Assembly (NCBI GenBank): GCA_947445035.1
Contig: CANFCK010000004.1
Location: forward strand, 211,369-275,368
Source: Deltaproteobacteria bacterium
GTDB lineage: Bacteria; Myxococcota_A; UBA796; SXON01
DNA: 64,000 nucleotides
Direction of reading: 5' to 3'
Under the pieces are notes generated by a model, which was given only the letters and a program-made list of their open reading frames with translations, was not told where the DNA came from and made no database searches. The first letter of the stretch is position 1, and every line of letters starts with the position of its first letter. Positions 44,587-52,509 of the stretch are shown here, in pieces. The position numbers and the translations under genes are program-made.

Positions 44587-44590
44587 GGCC

Positions 44591-45832
44591 TCAAAGACCC
44601 TCAATCGCCCCCTTATACCGGTCGATCTGCCGCTGCATCGATGCCGCCTCGCCAGCAAGCGTGAGCGCGTCCTTGGGGCACACCCACCAACAGTACAGAC
44701 ACTGCACGCAGTCCGGCAACTCCAGCTTCACGCCGATGTCCTCCAGTTTCAGGCCGGTGGGGCAGACATCTTCGCATTTGCGACAGTCGCCGCAGGTGTC
44801 CGGCGCCCGCGCGACAAGGCGCAGCGTGTCATCTTCGAGCGAGTAGACATCCTGGATGATCCCGGCCTTGTAGGCGAGCTCCGCAACCGCCGGTTTGGCC
44901 ACCAGCGGCTGCACCGCGGTCTTGAGCCAGCTCAGGTGTCGCGACTCCGACAACTCTGCGAGCCGGCTCCGCGGCGGTGCGAGTTGGATCGGCCGGACGA
45001 CGGCGACCTCGCGCTCGACGTGTGACAACAATGCATCGTCCACGACCCCGGCGTCGAGCGCGTGCCTCAGGTAGGGCACCGTGCGGGGGTCGATGCCGAC
45101 CAGCCGCGCCGCTACGACGTCGTTGAGGAAGGGATCGTCGGCCATCAGCAGCCGTCCCAGCCGCACCGGGTCGCCGTCGCCGGGGCCGTTGCCCTCCATG
45201 GCGACGAGTCCGTCCACCAGGATGAGGTCGGGCTGCACCACTTCCGAGAGCGCGAAGATGTTGCGCCCGAGGTCGTGATGCATGTGGCGCTTGTCCTGGC
45301 CCACGCAGATGCCGACCCAGTTTTTCATCGCGCAAGAGAGCTGGGCCTCGGCGTGGGTCTTGATCTTCGGGACGGAGATGAGGAAATCCGCATCGAGCAC
45401 GGTGTTGGCCACCAGCGGCTCGGCGCCGGCATGCAGCACGATGCGCCGGCCTTCATCGCGATTGAGATCGACCGTACGTGCGCCGTGTCGAGCCGCGAGT
45501 TTGTCGATGCGCAGCCGCTTGAAACTGGAGATATTACGGCGTTCGATGCCCACGTTGCTGCCGTCGGCCACGGTGAGGTCGGTGTAGCCGCGGCGGTGGA
45601 GCGCCTCGATCAAAGCAGCGATCACCCGCAGATCGGCGCAGTTCCCCGTGAGCGCCACGAGGTCGTTGTTGAGGTTCGGCTTGATGACGATGCGGGCGTC
45701 GTGACTGGATGGCAGGATCGACTCCCACCCTGACAAGAGCAACTCGATAGTGGCGAACACCTCCGCCCGCGTCCAGGCGGCGCGCACGTCAACGCTGCCG
45801 CGGGCGTGGGTGATGGAGAACGGGGCGCTCAC
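44591..45832 (-). CDS. DUF362 protein with two 4Fe-4S clusters
   Basis: A protein of about 413 residues (GTG at 45832; an upstream ATG at 45901 is less likely because it would overlap the truB start). The N-terminal DUF362 domain shows VIKPNLNND, ADGSNVG and ISVPKIKTHAEAQLSCAMKNWVG. The C-terminal ferredoxin part has CGDCRKCEDVCPTG and CVQCLYCWWVCPKDA, enough for two [4Fe-4S] clusters. DUF362 proteins have no generally proven activity; electron transfer is inferred from the clusters. It is divergent from truB. Confidence 0.86.
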   Translation of the reverse strand: MSAPFSITHARGSVDVRAAWTRAEVFATIELLLSGWESILPSSHDARIVIKPNLNNDLVALTGNCADLRVIAALIEALHRRGYTDLTVADGSNVGIERRNISSFKRLRIDKLAARHGARTVDLNRDEGRRIVLHAGAEPLVANTVLDADFLISVPKIKTHAEAQLSCAMKNWVGICVGQDKRHMHHDLGRNIFALSEVVQPDLILVDGLVAMEGNGPGDGDPVRLGRLLMADDPFLNDVVAARLVGIDPRTVPYLRHALDAGVVDDALLSHVEREVAVVRPIQLAPPRSRLAELSESRHLSWLKTAVQPLVAKPAVAELAYKAGIIQDVYSLEDDTLRLVARAPDTCGDCRKCEDVCPTGLKLEDIGVKLELPDCVQCLYCWWVCPKDALTLAGEAASMQRQIDRYKGAIEGL

Positions 45833-45887
45833 CGTTGGAACATAGCGCGGGCGACAGCACGGGCCCGGCCGGCTACCGGGCCCCCGA

Positions 45888-46769
45888 ATGACCACCCCCA
45901 TCCTCGCCCCCGGGCTTTACCTGGCCCACAAGCCGGTCGGTGCCACCAGCCGCTCCGTCGTCGAGGCGCTTCGCGGCACCTCGCGGTTGTCAATGTGTCA
46001 TGGCGGCGCGCTCGATCCCTTCGCCGAGGGGCTGCTCTTGATCCTCGTGGGGGAGGCGACCAAGCTCTTCGAGTTCCTCCACGCCGTGCCCAAGGTCTAC
46101 GAGGCCGAGGTGGTATGGGGCTCCGAAACGGACACCCTCGACCCCCTCGGTCAGGTTATCGCGACAGGCGACACCGCCGGACTGAACGAGTCGCGACTGG
46201 ACGATGAGATGAAGGTCCTGACGGGTTGGCAGGAGCAGGTGCCTCCGGCGACGAGCAACAAACGAGTTGGCGGAGAGCGCGCCTACGTTCGAGCCCACCG
46301 CGGCGAAGCCGTGGAGTTGCCACCCTCGCGTGTTTTCCTCCATGAAGCGGCCTGGGTGCGCCACGAGCTGCCGTGGCGGTCGTGGATGCGAGTGTCTGTC
46401 GGCGGCGGCTACTACGTTCGCAGCCTGGCGCGTGACCTCGGGCGCACGTTGGGCTCGACGGCCCACCTCGCCGCCTTGAAGCGCGTGAGCATTGGCCCCT
46501 GGACCGATCCGGCGCCCGAAACACCGATGGCGCGCCTGCAAGGCGAGGCGCTGCTCCCATGGTGTCTCACCCGCCGGCTCCGCGACGAAGAGCGGCAGCT
46601 GATCGAATCGGGGTCGCCCGTACCCCGCGGGGACGTGCGCCCGGCCCCTTGGCGGCTCCCCGAGGGATTCCCCGCGCCTCTGGTGCGGCTCCTTCACCAG
46701 GGGCGGATCGTGGGAATCGCACCGGACGGTGAGCAGCTTGTGCCGGCGATGCGGTTGCGGGGGGTGTAG
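45888..46769 (+). CDS. truB: tRNA pseudouridine-55 synthase TruB
   Basis: This 293-residue enzyme makes pseudouridine 55 in the T-loop of tRNAs. The core motifs are HKPVGATSRSVVEAL, the catalytic Asp43 in GGALDP, and later YVRSLARDLG. The usual GHxGTLDP reads CHGGALDP, a mild variation that keeps the catalytic Asp. The gene is complete, and its 3' part is overlapped on the other strand by the tail of the recombinase frame. It is divergent from the DUF362 gene and borders the accessory island. Confidence 0.92.
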   Translation: MTTPILAPGLYLAHKPVGATSRSVVEALRGTSRLSMCHGGALDPFAEGLLLILVGEATKLFEFLHAVPKVYEAEVVWGSETDTLDPLGQVIATGDTAGLNESRLDDEMKVLTGWQEQVPPATSNKRVGGERAYVRAHRGEAVELPPSRVFLHEAAWVRHELPWRSWMRVSVGGGYYVRSLARDLGRTLGSTAHLAALKRVSIGPWTDPAPETPMARLQGEALLPWCLTRRLRDEERQLIESGSPVPRGDVRPAPWRLPEGFPAPLVRLLHQGRIVGIAPDGEQLVPAMRLRGV

Positions 46770-48438
46770 AACGCCCACCAGAGAGTCTGTTCCCGTAACT
46801 TTCTGATTCCGGCCGAGCCGGCCGCCGCCCGCCCTTCGAGCTGTGCGGCGCCGGCCCCGGTCCGCCGCCAGCCGCGCCCGGCGCGGCGTCGTCGTCCGCC
46901 GCCGGGGCGTCCCCGACGAGCACGCGGATCTCCACCTGGCGCGTCTCGGCGTCCACGGTGACGCGCTCGATCAGCTCGGCGATGATCGCGCGCTGCTGGT
47001 CGCGGTCCACCGTGTCGACGGCCGCGCGCATCGACGCCAGCCGAGCGTCCACGGCGGCGAGCCGCGACGAGCGCGCGCCTTGACTGCGCTCGTCCATCTG
47101 CGCCAGCTCCAAGCGGTTCAAGAGCGGCGCGCGATCCCGTTCGATCGCTGCCAACTCGGTCACGACCTCGTCCTCCGTGTAGAGGCCCTTGCGGAAGCCG
47201 CCCTGCACCCGGCTCCGTTCCAGCGCGAGCCGCTCCAACTCGGCCCGGAGCGCACGGGCGGCCTCGGCGCCGTCGCCGCCGTTGCGCTTGTGGTCGGCCT
47301 CGACCGCGCGCTCGACCTCGGCGCGAAAGTACCCGGGCTCGGTGATGAGCTGGCGGACGTACCTCCAGACCATCGGCTCCAACTGGTCGGCGCGCACGCT
47401 CTTCCCCCCGGTGCAACGCTCGCAGTTGACCTGATCGCGGCCCGCAAACGGGCACCGGTAGTAGGCGTTGCCGTCCTTGGTGGTGGTGTGCCCGCGCAGC
47501 TTCCTGTTGCAGTGGGCGCAGTAGCCTACCGCGCGGAGCAGGTAGTCGTACTTGATCGGGCGCGCCGGGGGGCGAGGACGGCCCTTGAGCGCGACGTTCG
47601 CCGTGTCCCACGCCTCCCGCGTGACGATGGGCTCCACCGACACGGTGAAGTTGGCGTCCCACGCCGGGTTCGGGGCCCACCGGTCGGAGTAGTACACGGG
47701 GTTCGCGAGCATGTCCTGGATGGACCGGCGCACGATGAACTTCGTGCCCGGCTCCCGCGGGGTGCCCTTCGGCGTGCCACGGGGCCGGTACTTCTGCACC
47801 CGGCCCGACGGCATGTCCCGCCGCACCAGCTCGCGCTCGATCTGGAGCGGCCCCAACCCCTCGGCGGCGAGCCGGAAGATCTCGCGCACGACCGGCGCTT
47901 CGATGGACGACGCGATGTAGCCGTGCTTCTCGGGCGACCACTCCAGGCCGAGCGGCGTCTGCGTGAGCGGGCGCCCGCCCTTGCGAAGCACCGCGTCCTT
48001 GCGGCCCCGCAACGTGCGCTCGCGGGTCTTCGAGCGCTCGTACGACGCGACGGACGACAGCATGTCCTGCGTCAGCTTCTCCTCGGGCGTGATGTCGCGG
48101 AGGATGCCCTTGGGCGTGGCCAGGAGCACGCCGTGGTCCCTCAGCGCCTTCCGGACGATCGCCCGCTCGAACGGGTCCTCAGCGCGAGAGGTGCGGTCGA
48201 GATCGACAACGAGCAGGTAGTCCACTTCCTTGCGTTCGATGAGCCGAAGTGCGCGGCTCATGCCGGGCCGCTCCCACGCAGGCACCGTGCCGCTGAAGCC
48301 GTCGTCCTCCTCGACCGAGACCACCGTCCAGTCGCTCACCCGCGCGAAGTGGAGCAGCGCCTCCCGCTGCGACTCGATGGTGCCGGCTTCGCGCTGCTTG
48401 TCGGTGCTGACGCGGCAGTAGATGACGCACTTCTTCAT
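46567..48438 (-). CDS. Large serine recombinase (site-specific integrase)
   Basis: A large serine recombinase of 623 residues. The N-terminal resolvase domain has CRVSTDKQ with nucleophile Ser11, TIESQREALL and the DLDRTSRAEDPF block. The recombinase domain and a zinc ribbon (CAHCNRKLRGH...CPFAG...CERC) follow, then a long coiled coil. It would cut and join att sites as the integrase of an island or phage. The C-terminal sequence after about residue 555 is Pro/Arg-rich and reads into the antisense strand of truB, so the natural stop may have been lost at the element border. The start at 48438 overlaps the Xre gene stop as ATGA. Confidence 0.88.
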   Translation of the reverse strand: MKKCVIYCRVSTDKQREAGTIESQREALLHFARVSDWTVVSVEEDDGFSGTVPAWERPGMSRALRLIERKEVDYLLVVDLDRTSRAEDPFERAIVRKALRDHGVLLATPKGILRDITPEEKLTQDMLSSVASYERSKTRERTLRGRKDAVLRKGGRPLTQTPLGLEWSPEKHGYIASSIEAPVVREIFRLAAEGLGPLQIERELVRRDMPSGRVQKYRPRGTPKGTPREPGTKFIVRRSIQDMLANPVYYSDRWAPNPAWDANFTVSVEPIVTREAWDTANVALKGRPRPPARPIKYDYLLRAVGYCAHCNRKLRGHTTTKDGNAYYRCPFAGRDQVNCERCTGGKSVRADQLEPMVWRYVRQLITEPGYFRAEVERAVEADHKRNGGDGAEAARALRAELERLALERSRVQGGFRKGLYTEDEVVTELAAIERDRAPLLNRLELAQMDERSQGARSSRLAAVDARLASMRAAVDTVDRDQQRAIIAELIERVTVDAETRQVEIRVLVGDAPAADDDAAPGAAGGGPGPAPHSSKGGRRPARPESESYGNRLSGGRSTPPATASPAQAAHRPVRFPRSAPGEGAAPEARGIPRGAAKGPGARPRGVRATPIRSAAALRRGAGG

Positions 48439-48968
48439 GGGGTTTCCTTCCCGACGAGGATGGCGTTGACGTCTTCGACGGAGCCCATGAGCCGCTTCTC
48501 GAGTTTGCGGGCGAACTCGATCCACTGGCGCTTCACCAGCGGCGGGATCATCTCGATGACCGCCGGGTCCATCCGCATCGGGCGGAGCGCAGGGTGCGTC
48601 ACCAGCCGGACGAAGCGCTCGTCGAGGTTCTCGTCCAGCATGTCGACGCCGGGGGGCGTCTCGAACCGGAAGCCCGCCTCGTGCATCACTTCGCGCAGGT
48701 CGCGGCCGTAGGTGCGCGCCATGCGCTGCAACACCTTCAACGTCGGTGGGGAGGACCGCTCGCCGGTCTCCATCTTCGCGAGGTAGCTGAACGAGACGCC
48801 GATCTGATCGGAGGCTGCGCGCAGCGACATCCGCGTCCCGTCGCGCAACCCGCGCAGGTAGGGGCCGAACGAGGCGCGCGCCTCCCAATTGATGGCGGCG
48901 ATCCCCGAGGCGCCGGGGCCAGGTGGGATGTTCCGGAGGAGCAGCTCAGTGGGGGATCGGGTGGGCAT
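48435..48968 (-). CDS. Xre-family repressor-like regulator
   Basis: A 177-residue protein with an Xre/Cro helix-turn-helix (about 47-95, MSLRAASDQIGVSFSYLAKMETGERSS) and a C-terminal region of unknown type. Its stop overlaps the recombinase start as ATGA, so it is made together with the integrase. It faces the HTH gene at 49066 across a 97-base divergent control region, as in phage lysogeny switches. Confidence 0.85.
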   Translation of the reverse strand: MPTRSPTELLLRNIPPGPGASGIAAINWEARASFGPYLRGLRDGTRMSLRAASDQIGVSFSYLAKMETGERSSPPTLKVLQRMARTYGRDLREVMHEAGFRFETPPGVDMLDENLDERFVRLVTHPALRPMRMDPAVIEMIPPLVKRQWIEFARKLEKRLMGSVEDVNAILVGKETP

Positions 48969-49047
48969 GGGCCAGCGTAGCCGACTCGCACCGAAAAGGA
49001 CACAACTTTCGGGAACGTCGCGCGAAGCTGTGGACGATTAGACAACG

Positions 49048-49065
49048 GTGTGCAACGTTGGACAC
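49048..49065. promoter_or_regulatory. Palindromic operator candidate in the divergent region
   Basis: The 18-bp sequence GTGTGCAACGTTGGACAC is a palindrome except for one symmetric mismatched pair, with a perfect CAACGTTG core. It ends directly before the ATG at 49066 and is a likely site for the Xre protein or the HTH protein. Confidence 0.55.
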
Positions 49066-49344
49066 ATGAACACCACCTCAGGTCTCCGCCTCCCCTGGCG
49101 CCTCCGCGGCAACCGTGTGCGGGCGCTCCTCGGCCGCTGCCATATGACGATCACCGAAGGCGCGGAGCAACTCGGCGTCTCGCGGTCCTACTTCTCGCAG
49201 CTCCTCGCTGGGCGTCGCGCGCTGTCTCCGAAGGTGCGCCGCCTCCTCCTCGCGTGCCCGCCCTTCTGCGAGCTCGCGCCGCACGACCTCTGGCGCGAGC
49301 CACCGGACGAGCCGGACGAGGAGGTGGCCGGTGGCGCGGCATAA
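49066..49344 (+). CDS. Small Cro-like HTH protein
   Basis: A 92-residue protein with an HTH near residues 25-60 (CHMTITEGAEQLGVSRSYFSQLLAGRRALSPKVRRLL), the size and build of phage Cro-like or plasmid-type regulators. The ATG at 49066 is used because an operator-like palindrome occupies the preceding bases; GTG 49048 is possible. Its coding region contains one CCATATGA box. The following small gene overlaps its stop. Confidence 0.75.
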   Translation: MNTTSGLRLPWRLRGNRVRALLGRCHMTITEGAEQLGVSRSYFSQLLAGRRALSPKVRRLLLACPPFCELAPHDLWREPPDEPDEEVAGGAA

Positions 49345-49528
49345 ACCCGACGGGCTCGTGCTCCGGGTCGTGTACGTCCCGGGCGGGGTGGGAGCGGCCG
49401 ACGCACGGCGCCGGGTTGTCGACGTGCTCTTGCGGGCGGCCAGCTCCAGGGCGGAGTGTGCTGGGCCGACGCCAGCGCCGCCGGCGGCGAACGAGCCGAC
49501 GGCCTCGCCCAGAGAGAAAGCCGCCTGA
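49331..49528 (+). CDS. Small element-encoded protein of unknown function
   Basis: A 65-residue protein, start GTG with a GAGGAGG upstream at good spacing, overlapping the HTH gene by 14 bases. It reads MARHKPDGLVLRVVYVPGG and is rich in Ala and Arg. No family was recognised. Translational coupling with the HTH gene supports that it is real. Confidence 0.5.
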   Translation: MARHKPDGLVLRVVYVPGGVGAADARRRVVDVLLRAASSRAECAGPTPAPPAANEPTASPREKAA

Positions 49529-49535
49529 TCCCTGG

Positions 49536-49554
49536 TCATATGGCCACCATATGA
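49536..49554. repeat. CCATATGA inverted repeat, one of three box sites
   Basis: A perfect inverted repeat TCATATGG-cca-CCATATGA lies 48 bases before the ParA-like start. Single CCATATGA boxes also occur at 49140-49147 (inside the HTH gene) and 49623-49630 (inside the ParA-like gene). They could be operator or centromere sites for the partition proteins. Confidence 0.55.
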
Positions 49555-49602
49555 TCGACCCATGACCCTTTCCAAAACACCCTCACTCCCTCAAGGATTA
49601 CC

Positions 49603-50472
49603 ATGTCAAGCACCAATGATCGCCATATGACCCGGACCAACGCCGGACTGTCTCGTCCCTCCGCCACGCCGCCCCGCGCCGTGCCGACCCTCACTGTTCA
49701 GGCCGAGGTCGCCCACGACGCCGCCGTGCCGCGGCTCCCCACCACCGTCGTCTCGTCGTGGAAGGGCGGCGTCTGGAAGACGGCCATCTCGGCGAGTATC
49801 GCTGAGCGGCTCGCCTTCGCCGGGCTCGACGTGCTCTACCTGGTCACGGACGACCAGCTCGACGCGCGCCGGCGCCTCGGGATCTCCGAGTCCGATCCGG
49901 ATGTCGCTCGCGTGCAGCGCGGGCCCGGCAGCATCACTGTGGTCGGGCTCGCGGGGGCGCACGCCGTGGACGTGCTCTACCGCTCCGGGCCGGGCCGCTT
50001 CGGGCGCTTCGACGCCGTGGTCGTGGACACGCCGCCGGTCAAGAAGGGGGGCTGCCTGCCCGGCGTCCTGCTGATCGCGCCCACCGACGGCGATGACGCC
50101 TCCGCCAACCTGATCCGGATGTTGCGGGCGACGCCCGCCAACACCGAGATCGTGCTCGTCCGCATCGACGCCGTGCCCAAGCGCGAGTGGGCGCAGGACG
50201 CCGCCGTCATCCACGACGCCTCGAACCAGGCCGGACCTTTGGCCTACCTCTCGGATCCGCTCCCGCGCACCGACGAGGTCCGCGAGGCGCTCAACCGCGG
50301 CCAGTCGGTCTGGACGCTCGCTCGGCGCGGGGCCACGCGCGAGTTCCTCCAGGGCCTCGAATCGCTGGCCGGTGTAGTGTGGGCGCGTATCCGACCGGAC
50401 ACGGCGTTGCCCCCGCTGGGCGCGAACGCGGCGGCCGCCGTGCACATCCGCGGCTGGGACGACGATGCTTGA
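49603..50472 (+). CDS. ParA-like ATPase with altered Walker A
   Basis: A 289-residue protein with an AAGGA ribosome-binding site. The Walker A reads SSWKGGVWKTAIS, where the standard ParA motif KGGVGKT has Trp in place of the second Gly of the loop. Walker B-like VVVDTPPV and a later LLIAPTDGDD follow. ParA ATPases position DNA at partition. The Trp change may alter nucleotide binding, and the protein may be a decayed or divergent member. It overlaps the RHH gene by 8 bases. Confidence 0.72.
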   Translation: MSSTNDRHMTRTNAGLSRPSATPPRAVPTLTVQAEVAHDAAVPRLPTTVVSSWKGGVWKTAISASIAERLAFAGLDVLYLVTDDQLDARRRLGISESDPDVARVQRGPGSITVVGLAGAHAVDVLYRSGPGRFGRFDAVVVDTPPVKKGGCLPGVLLIAPTDGDDASANLIRMLRATPANTEIVLVRIDAVPKREWAQDAAVIHDASNQAGPLAYLSDPLPRTDEVREALNRGQSVWTLARRGATREFLQGLESLAGVVWARIRPDTALPPLGANAAAAVHIRGWDDDA

Positions 50473-50983
50473 TCCGCTCCGCGCGCGCGCCGAGGCCGAT
50501 GCCGCGGAGCGCCGCGGGGCGGGCACGTTGTGGGCCGCCGGCCCCGTGGCGTGGGAGGGCGTGACCGCGGGCACCGTCGCGCAGCCGGAGGTCGTTCCGA
50601 CCGTGGAGGAGGCGGCTGGAGAGGCTGTGCCTGCCCGGCAGCGCGTGGCCGCGATCCGCCGCGCCGAGGCGCCGCGGGCCGAACCGCTTCGGAGCACCGA
50701 GGGGGTGCCGCCGGCGCTGCTCGCGGCGATCCTCGCGCGCCTCCAGATGGCCCCGCCCGCGGCAGGCGGCGTGCCCGCGTGGTTGATCGAGGCCGTCGGG
50801 AACCCGCTCACCTACGATGCTGCGGCCCCGCACCGGAAGGACGTGTGCGCGCGTGTGGACCCTGCGCTGTACAGGCGGTTGCAGGAGGCGAAGACGAGGT
50901 TCGGGCTCCGGACGACGGCCGGCGCGTGGGAGTACGTCCTGCGCGCGGGATTGGCGGTGGCGGCGCGGGGGGTAGGCCGGTAA
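50465..50983 (+). CDS. Ribbon-helix-helix-like partition adaptor (ParG/CopG type)
   Basis: A 172-residue protein with an Ala/Glu-rich disordered N-terminus and a C-terminal region (about 125-170, RKDVCARVDPALYRRLQEAKTRFGLRTTAGAW) that has the strand-helix-helix character of RHH DNA-binding proteins. Coupled to the ParA-like gene (8-base overlap), it would be the centromere-binding partner in a ParA/RHH partition pair. The CCATATGA boxes upstream are candidate binding sites. The RHH call is by pattern and should be treated as likely, not certain. Confidence 0.55.
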   Translation: MLDPLRARAEADAAERRGAGTLWAAGPVAWEGVTAGTVAQPEVVPTVEEAAGEAVPARQRVAAIRRAEAPRAEPLRSTEGVPPALLAAILARLQMAPPAAGGVPAWLIEAVGNPLTYDAAAPHRKDVCARVDPALYRRLQEAKTRFGLRTTAGAWEYVLRAGLAVAARGVGR

Positions 50984-51011
50984 TCACAGCTCAACGCCGC
51001 CAACCTGCCTT

Positions 51012-51554
51012 TCATGGCATCTTCCCGGCGTTCGAGCAAGCGGAAATCGCTTGTACACGCGCGGCGCTGACCGCCGATTCCCATTCCTTCTCCTCTGCAT
51101 CGAGCAGTTGCGCCAAGCCCGGGGTCACGGCTGCACGCCAGTCCTGGCGGACCTGGCTCGCGAGTAAGGCCCGCTCTTCCGAGAACTTCTGTCGGACGGG
51201 GGCAAGCTGCCTGTCTCCCCGCCGAATGCGGCACTTCTCCCAGGCAACAATGGCTTTGGCGGGAATGAGATCCAGGTGCTCATCGATCTTGGCGACCGTT
51301 TCAGTGTCCCCTGCGCGAGCCAGTGCCTCGCGAGAGGTGATGATGAAGTTCAGGTCATACAAGGCATGACCCAGCAGCAGCATGCCTTCCGGCGTAAGCG
51401 ATCCGTCTATGTAGCTTGGGAAAATAGCCACGATAGCGGACATCGGCTTACGATTAGAGTACAGTTCCTGCGCCTGTGCGAGCGTGGATTTGGTGTCCGC
51501 ACCGTGCGCAGCCGAGACGAGCAGACCGAGCAGAATACTGACGAACAACGTCAC
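51012..51554 (-). CDS. Secreted protein of unknown function
   Basis: A 180-residue protein starting at GTG with a clear signal peptide (LFVSILLGLLVSAAHGA). The mature part is helical (STLAQAQELYSNRKPMSAIVAI...) and resembles a TPR-like repeat protein. It is less GC-rich than its neighbours and has no recognised family. The start overlaps the stop of a damaged EF-hand gene as GTGA, so the two once formed an operon. Confidence 0.68.
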   Translation of the reverse strand: MTLFVSILLGLLVSAAHGADTKSTLAQAQELYSNRKPMSAIVAIFPSYIDGSLTPEGMLLLGHALYDLNFIITSREALARAGDTETVAKIDEHLDLIPAKAIVAWEKCRIRRGDRQLAPVRQKFSEERALLASQVRQDWRAAVTPGLAQLLDAEEKEWESAVSAARVQAISACSNAGKMP

Positions 51555-51860
51555 CTGTATGCGTACTCCGTGTAGTAGTTGCGCGCAACGATCATCACGT
51601 CCAGCTCGACCAGGACCCGTTCAAGATCCTCCTGCCGGACCCCGTCCACGACAGAGATGATGAACCAGCCGGGAATCCAGGGAGGAGGCACGCAGCCGAG
51701 CACGTCCGCCAGCCACTCACAGAACGACACCTCGCCGTCGTAGTTGGTGTCCCTAGGATCGTAGTAGTCCGTGACGTAGCCTTCCGACGCGTCGATTTCC
51801 TTCGAACCATCGATCTCATGAGGGTAGGTCCGATAGCTTGGATCCGAGGAGGTCGTGACC
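51551..51860 (-). pseudogene. 5'-truncated secreted EF-hand protein
   Basis: On the minus strand a frame ending at 51551 encodes a Ser/Thr/Pro-rich linker (SSSPEEPDTSTTVTTSSDPSYRTYPHE) and then a canonical EF-hand loop, DTNYDGEVSFCEW. A hydrophobic C-terminal stretch follows (VLGCVPPPWIPGWFIISVVDG). No ATG, GTG or TTG start with a ribosome-binding site is in frame. The coding is lost within the toxin-antitoxin remnant upstream, so the 5' end was removed by recombination. It is stop-to-start coupled to the secreted gene at 51012. Confidence 0.5.
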
Positions 51861-51995
51861 GTGGTCGAGGTATCCGGTTCCTCCGGGGAGCTGGACGCCC
51901 GCCTGAACGGCCTTGAGGATGGGACCGTGGCGACCGTGCCGGCCGATCAGGTGCTCGCGGAGATGCGGGCGGGCGTCCTGCCTGCTCGCCGTTGA
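51861..51995 (+). CDS. Short antitoxin of the addiction-module type
   Basis: A 44-residue frame starting GTG, eight bases after a GAGGAG. It reads like the C-terminal part of short CHP02574-type antitoxins that pair with RelE/ParE toxins (ELDARLNGLEDGTVATVPADQVLAEMRAG). The full-length N-terminal part is missing, so it may be a truncated remnant. The toxin-like gene follows directly, overlapping it. Confidence 0.5.
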   Translation: MVEVSGSSGELDARLNGLEDGTVATVPADQVLAEMRAGVLPARR

Positions 51996-52126
51996 GTTCC
52001 ACCCGGAGGCCCGCGCGGAGCTCCTCCAAGAACGGGCCTGGTACCGCGAGCGGAGTGAGCAGGCTGCGCTCGGGTTCGACACCACCGTGGCCGCCGCCCT
52101 CTCGCTGATCGCGGAGACGCCGACAC
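51982..52126 (+). pseudogene. Truncated ParE/RelE-type toxin
   Basis: The frame reads VEFHPEARAELLQERAWYRERSEQAALGFDTT...LSLIAETPTR, as in the N-terminal half of ParE/RelE mRNA-interferase or gyrase-poison toxins. At about 52127 the homology stops and the sequence becomes the antisense of a recombinase gene, so the C-terminal catalytic half is lost. The start is unclear (no ATG in frame near the expected position). Confidence 0.6.
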
Positions 52127-52243
52127 GACCGTCCAGTCGCTCGCGCGCGCGAAGTGGAGCAGCGCCTCGCGCTGGGACTCGATGGTGCCGGCGTCGCGCT
52201 GCTTGTCGGTGCTCACGCGGCAGTAGATGACGCACTTCAGCAC
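52127..52243 (-). pseudogene. 5' fragment of a second serine recombinase
   Basis: The minus-strand frame (GTG 52243) reads LKCVIYCRVSTDKQRDAGTIESQ and onward to SDWTVVS, nearly identical to the first 40 residues of the recombinase at 46567-48438. Homology breaks inside the toxin gene. It marks an old recombination junction or a degenerate element copy. The following 266 bases (52244-52509) hold no further clear gene. Confidence 0.85.
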
Positions 52244-52509
52244 CCCGAAACCCGCTGACCGAGCCGACCCACCCGCGCGCGGCGCCGGAGCGCCCCTGCC
52301 CCAACCCCGCAACGACCGGGCACCGGCGAAAGAAAGCACATCGTAACAAAAAACGTTTGTGTTGTCGCGATCTGATCGAGCCCGGCGCGCCCAACCCACG
52401 GTTGCGAACGTCGCCTATGGGCAATGACCGGACCAGGCGGGGCATTTTTCTTCTTGCCTCGTTGCAAGGGGCGGTCTACGATCTCGTCGCCCGACAACTC
52501 GGAGTTCCG

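Larger units (their letters stand above)
46770..52243. mobile_element. Integrated accessory island
   Basis: The island runs from the 3' end of truB to a broken copy of a recombinase. It carries the integrase, Xre regulator, HTH protein, partition-like genes and debris. It looks like a prophage remnant or integrative element. The exact ends and att sites were not found, and part of 51.0-52.1 kb may be older host DNA. Confidence 0.5.
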
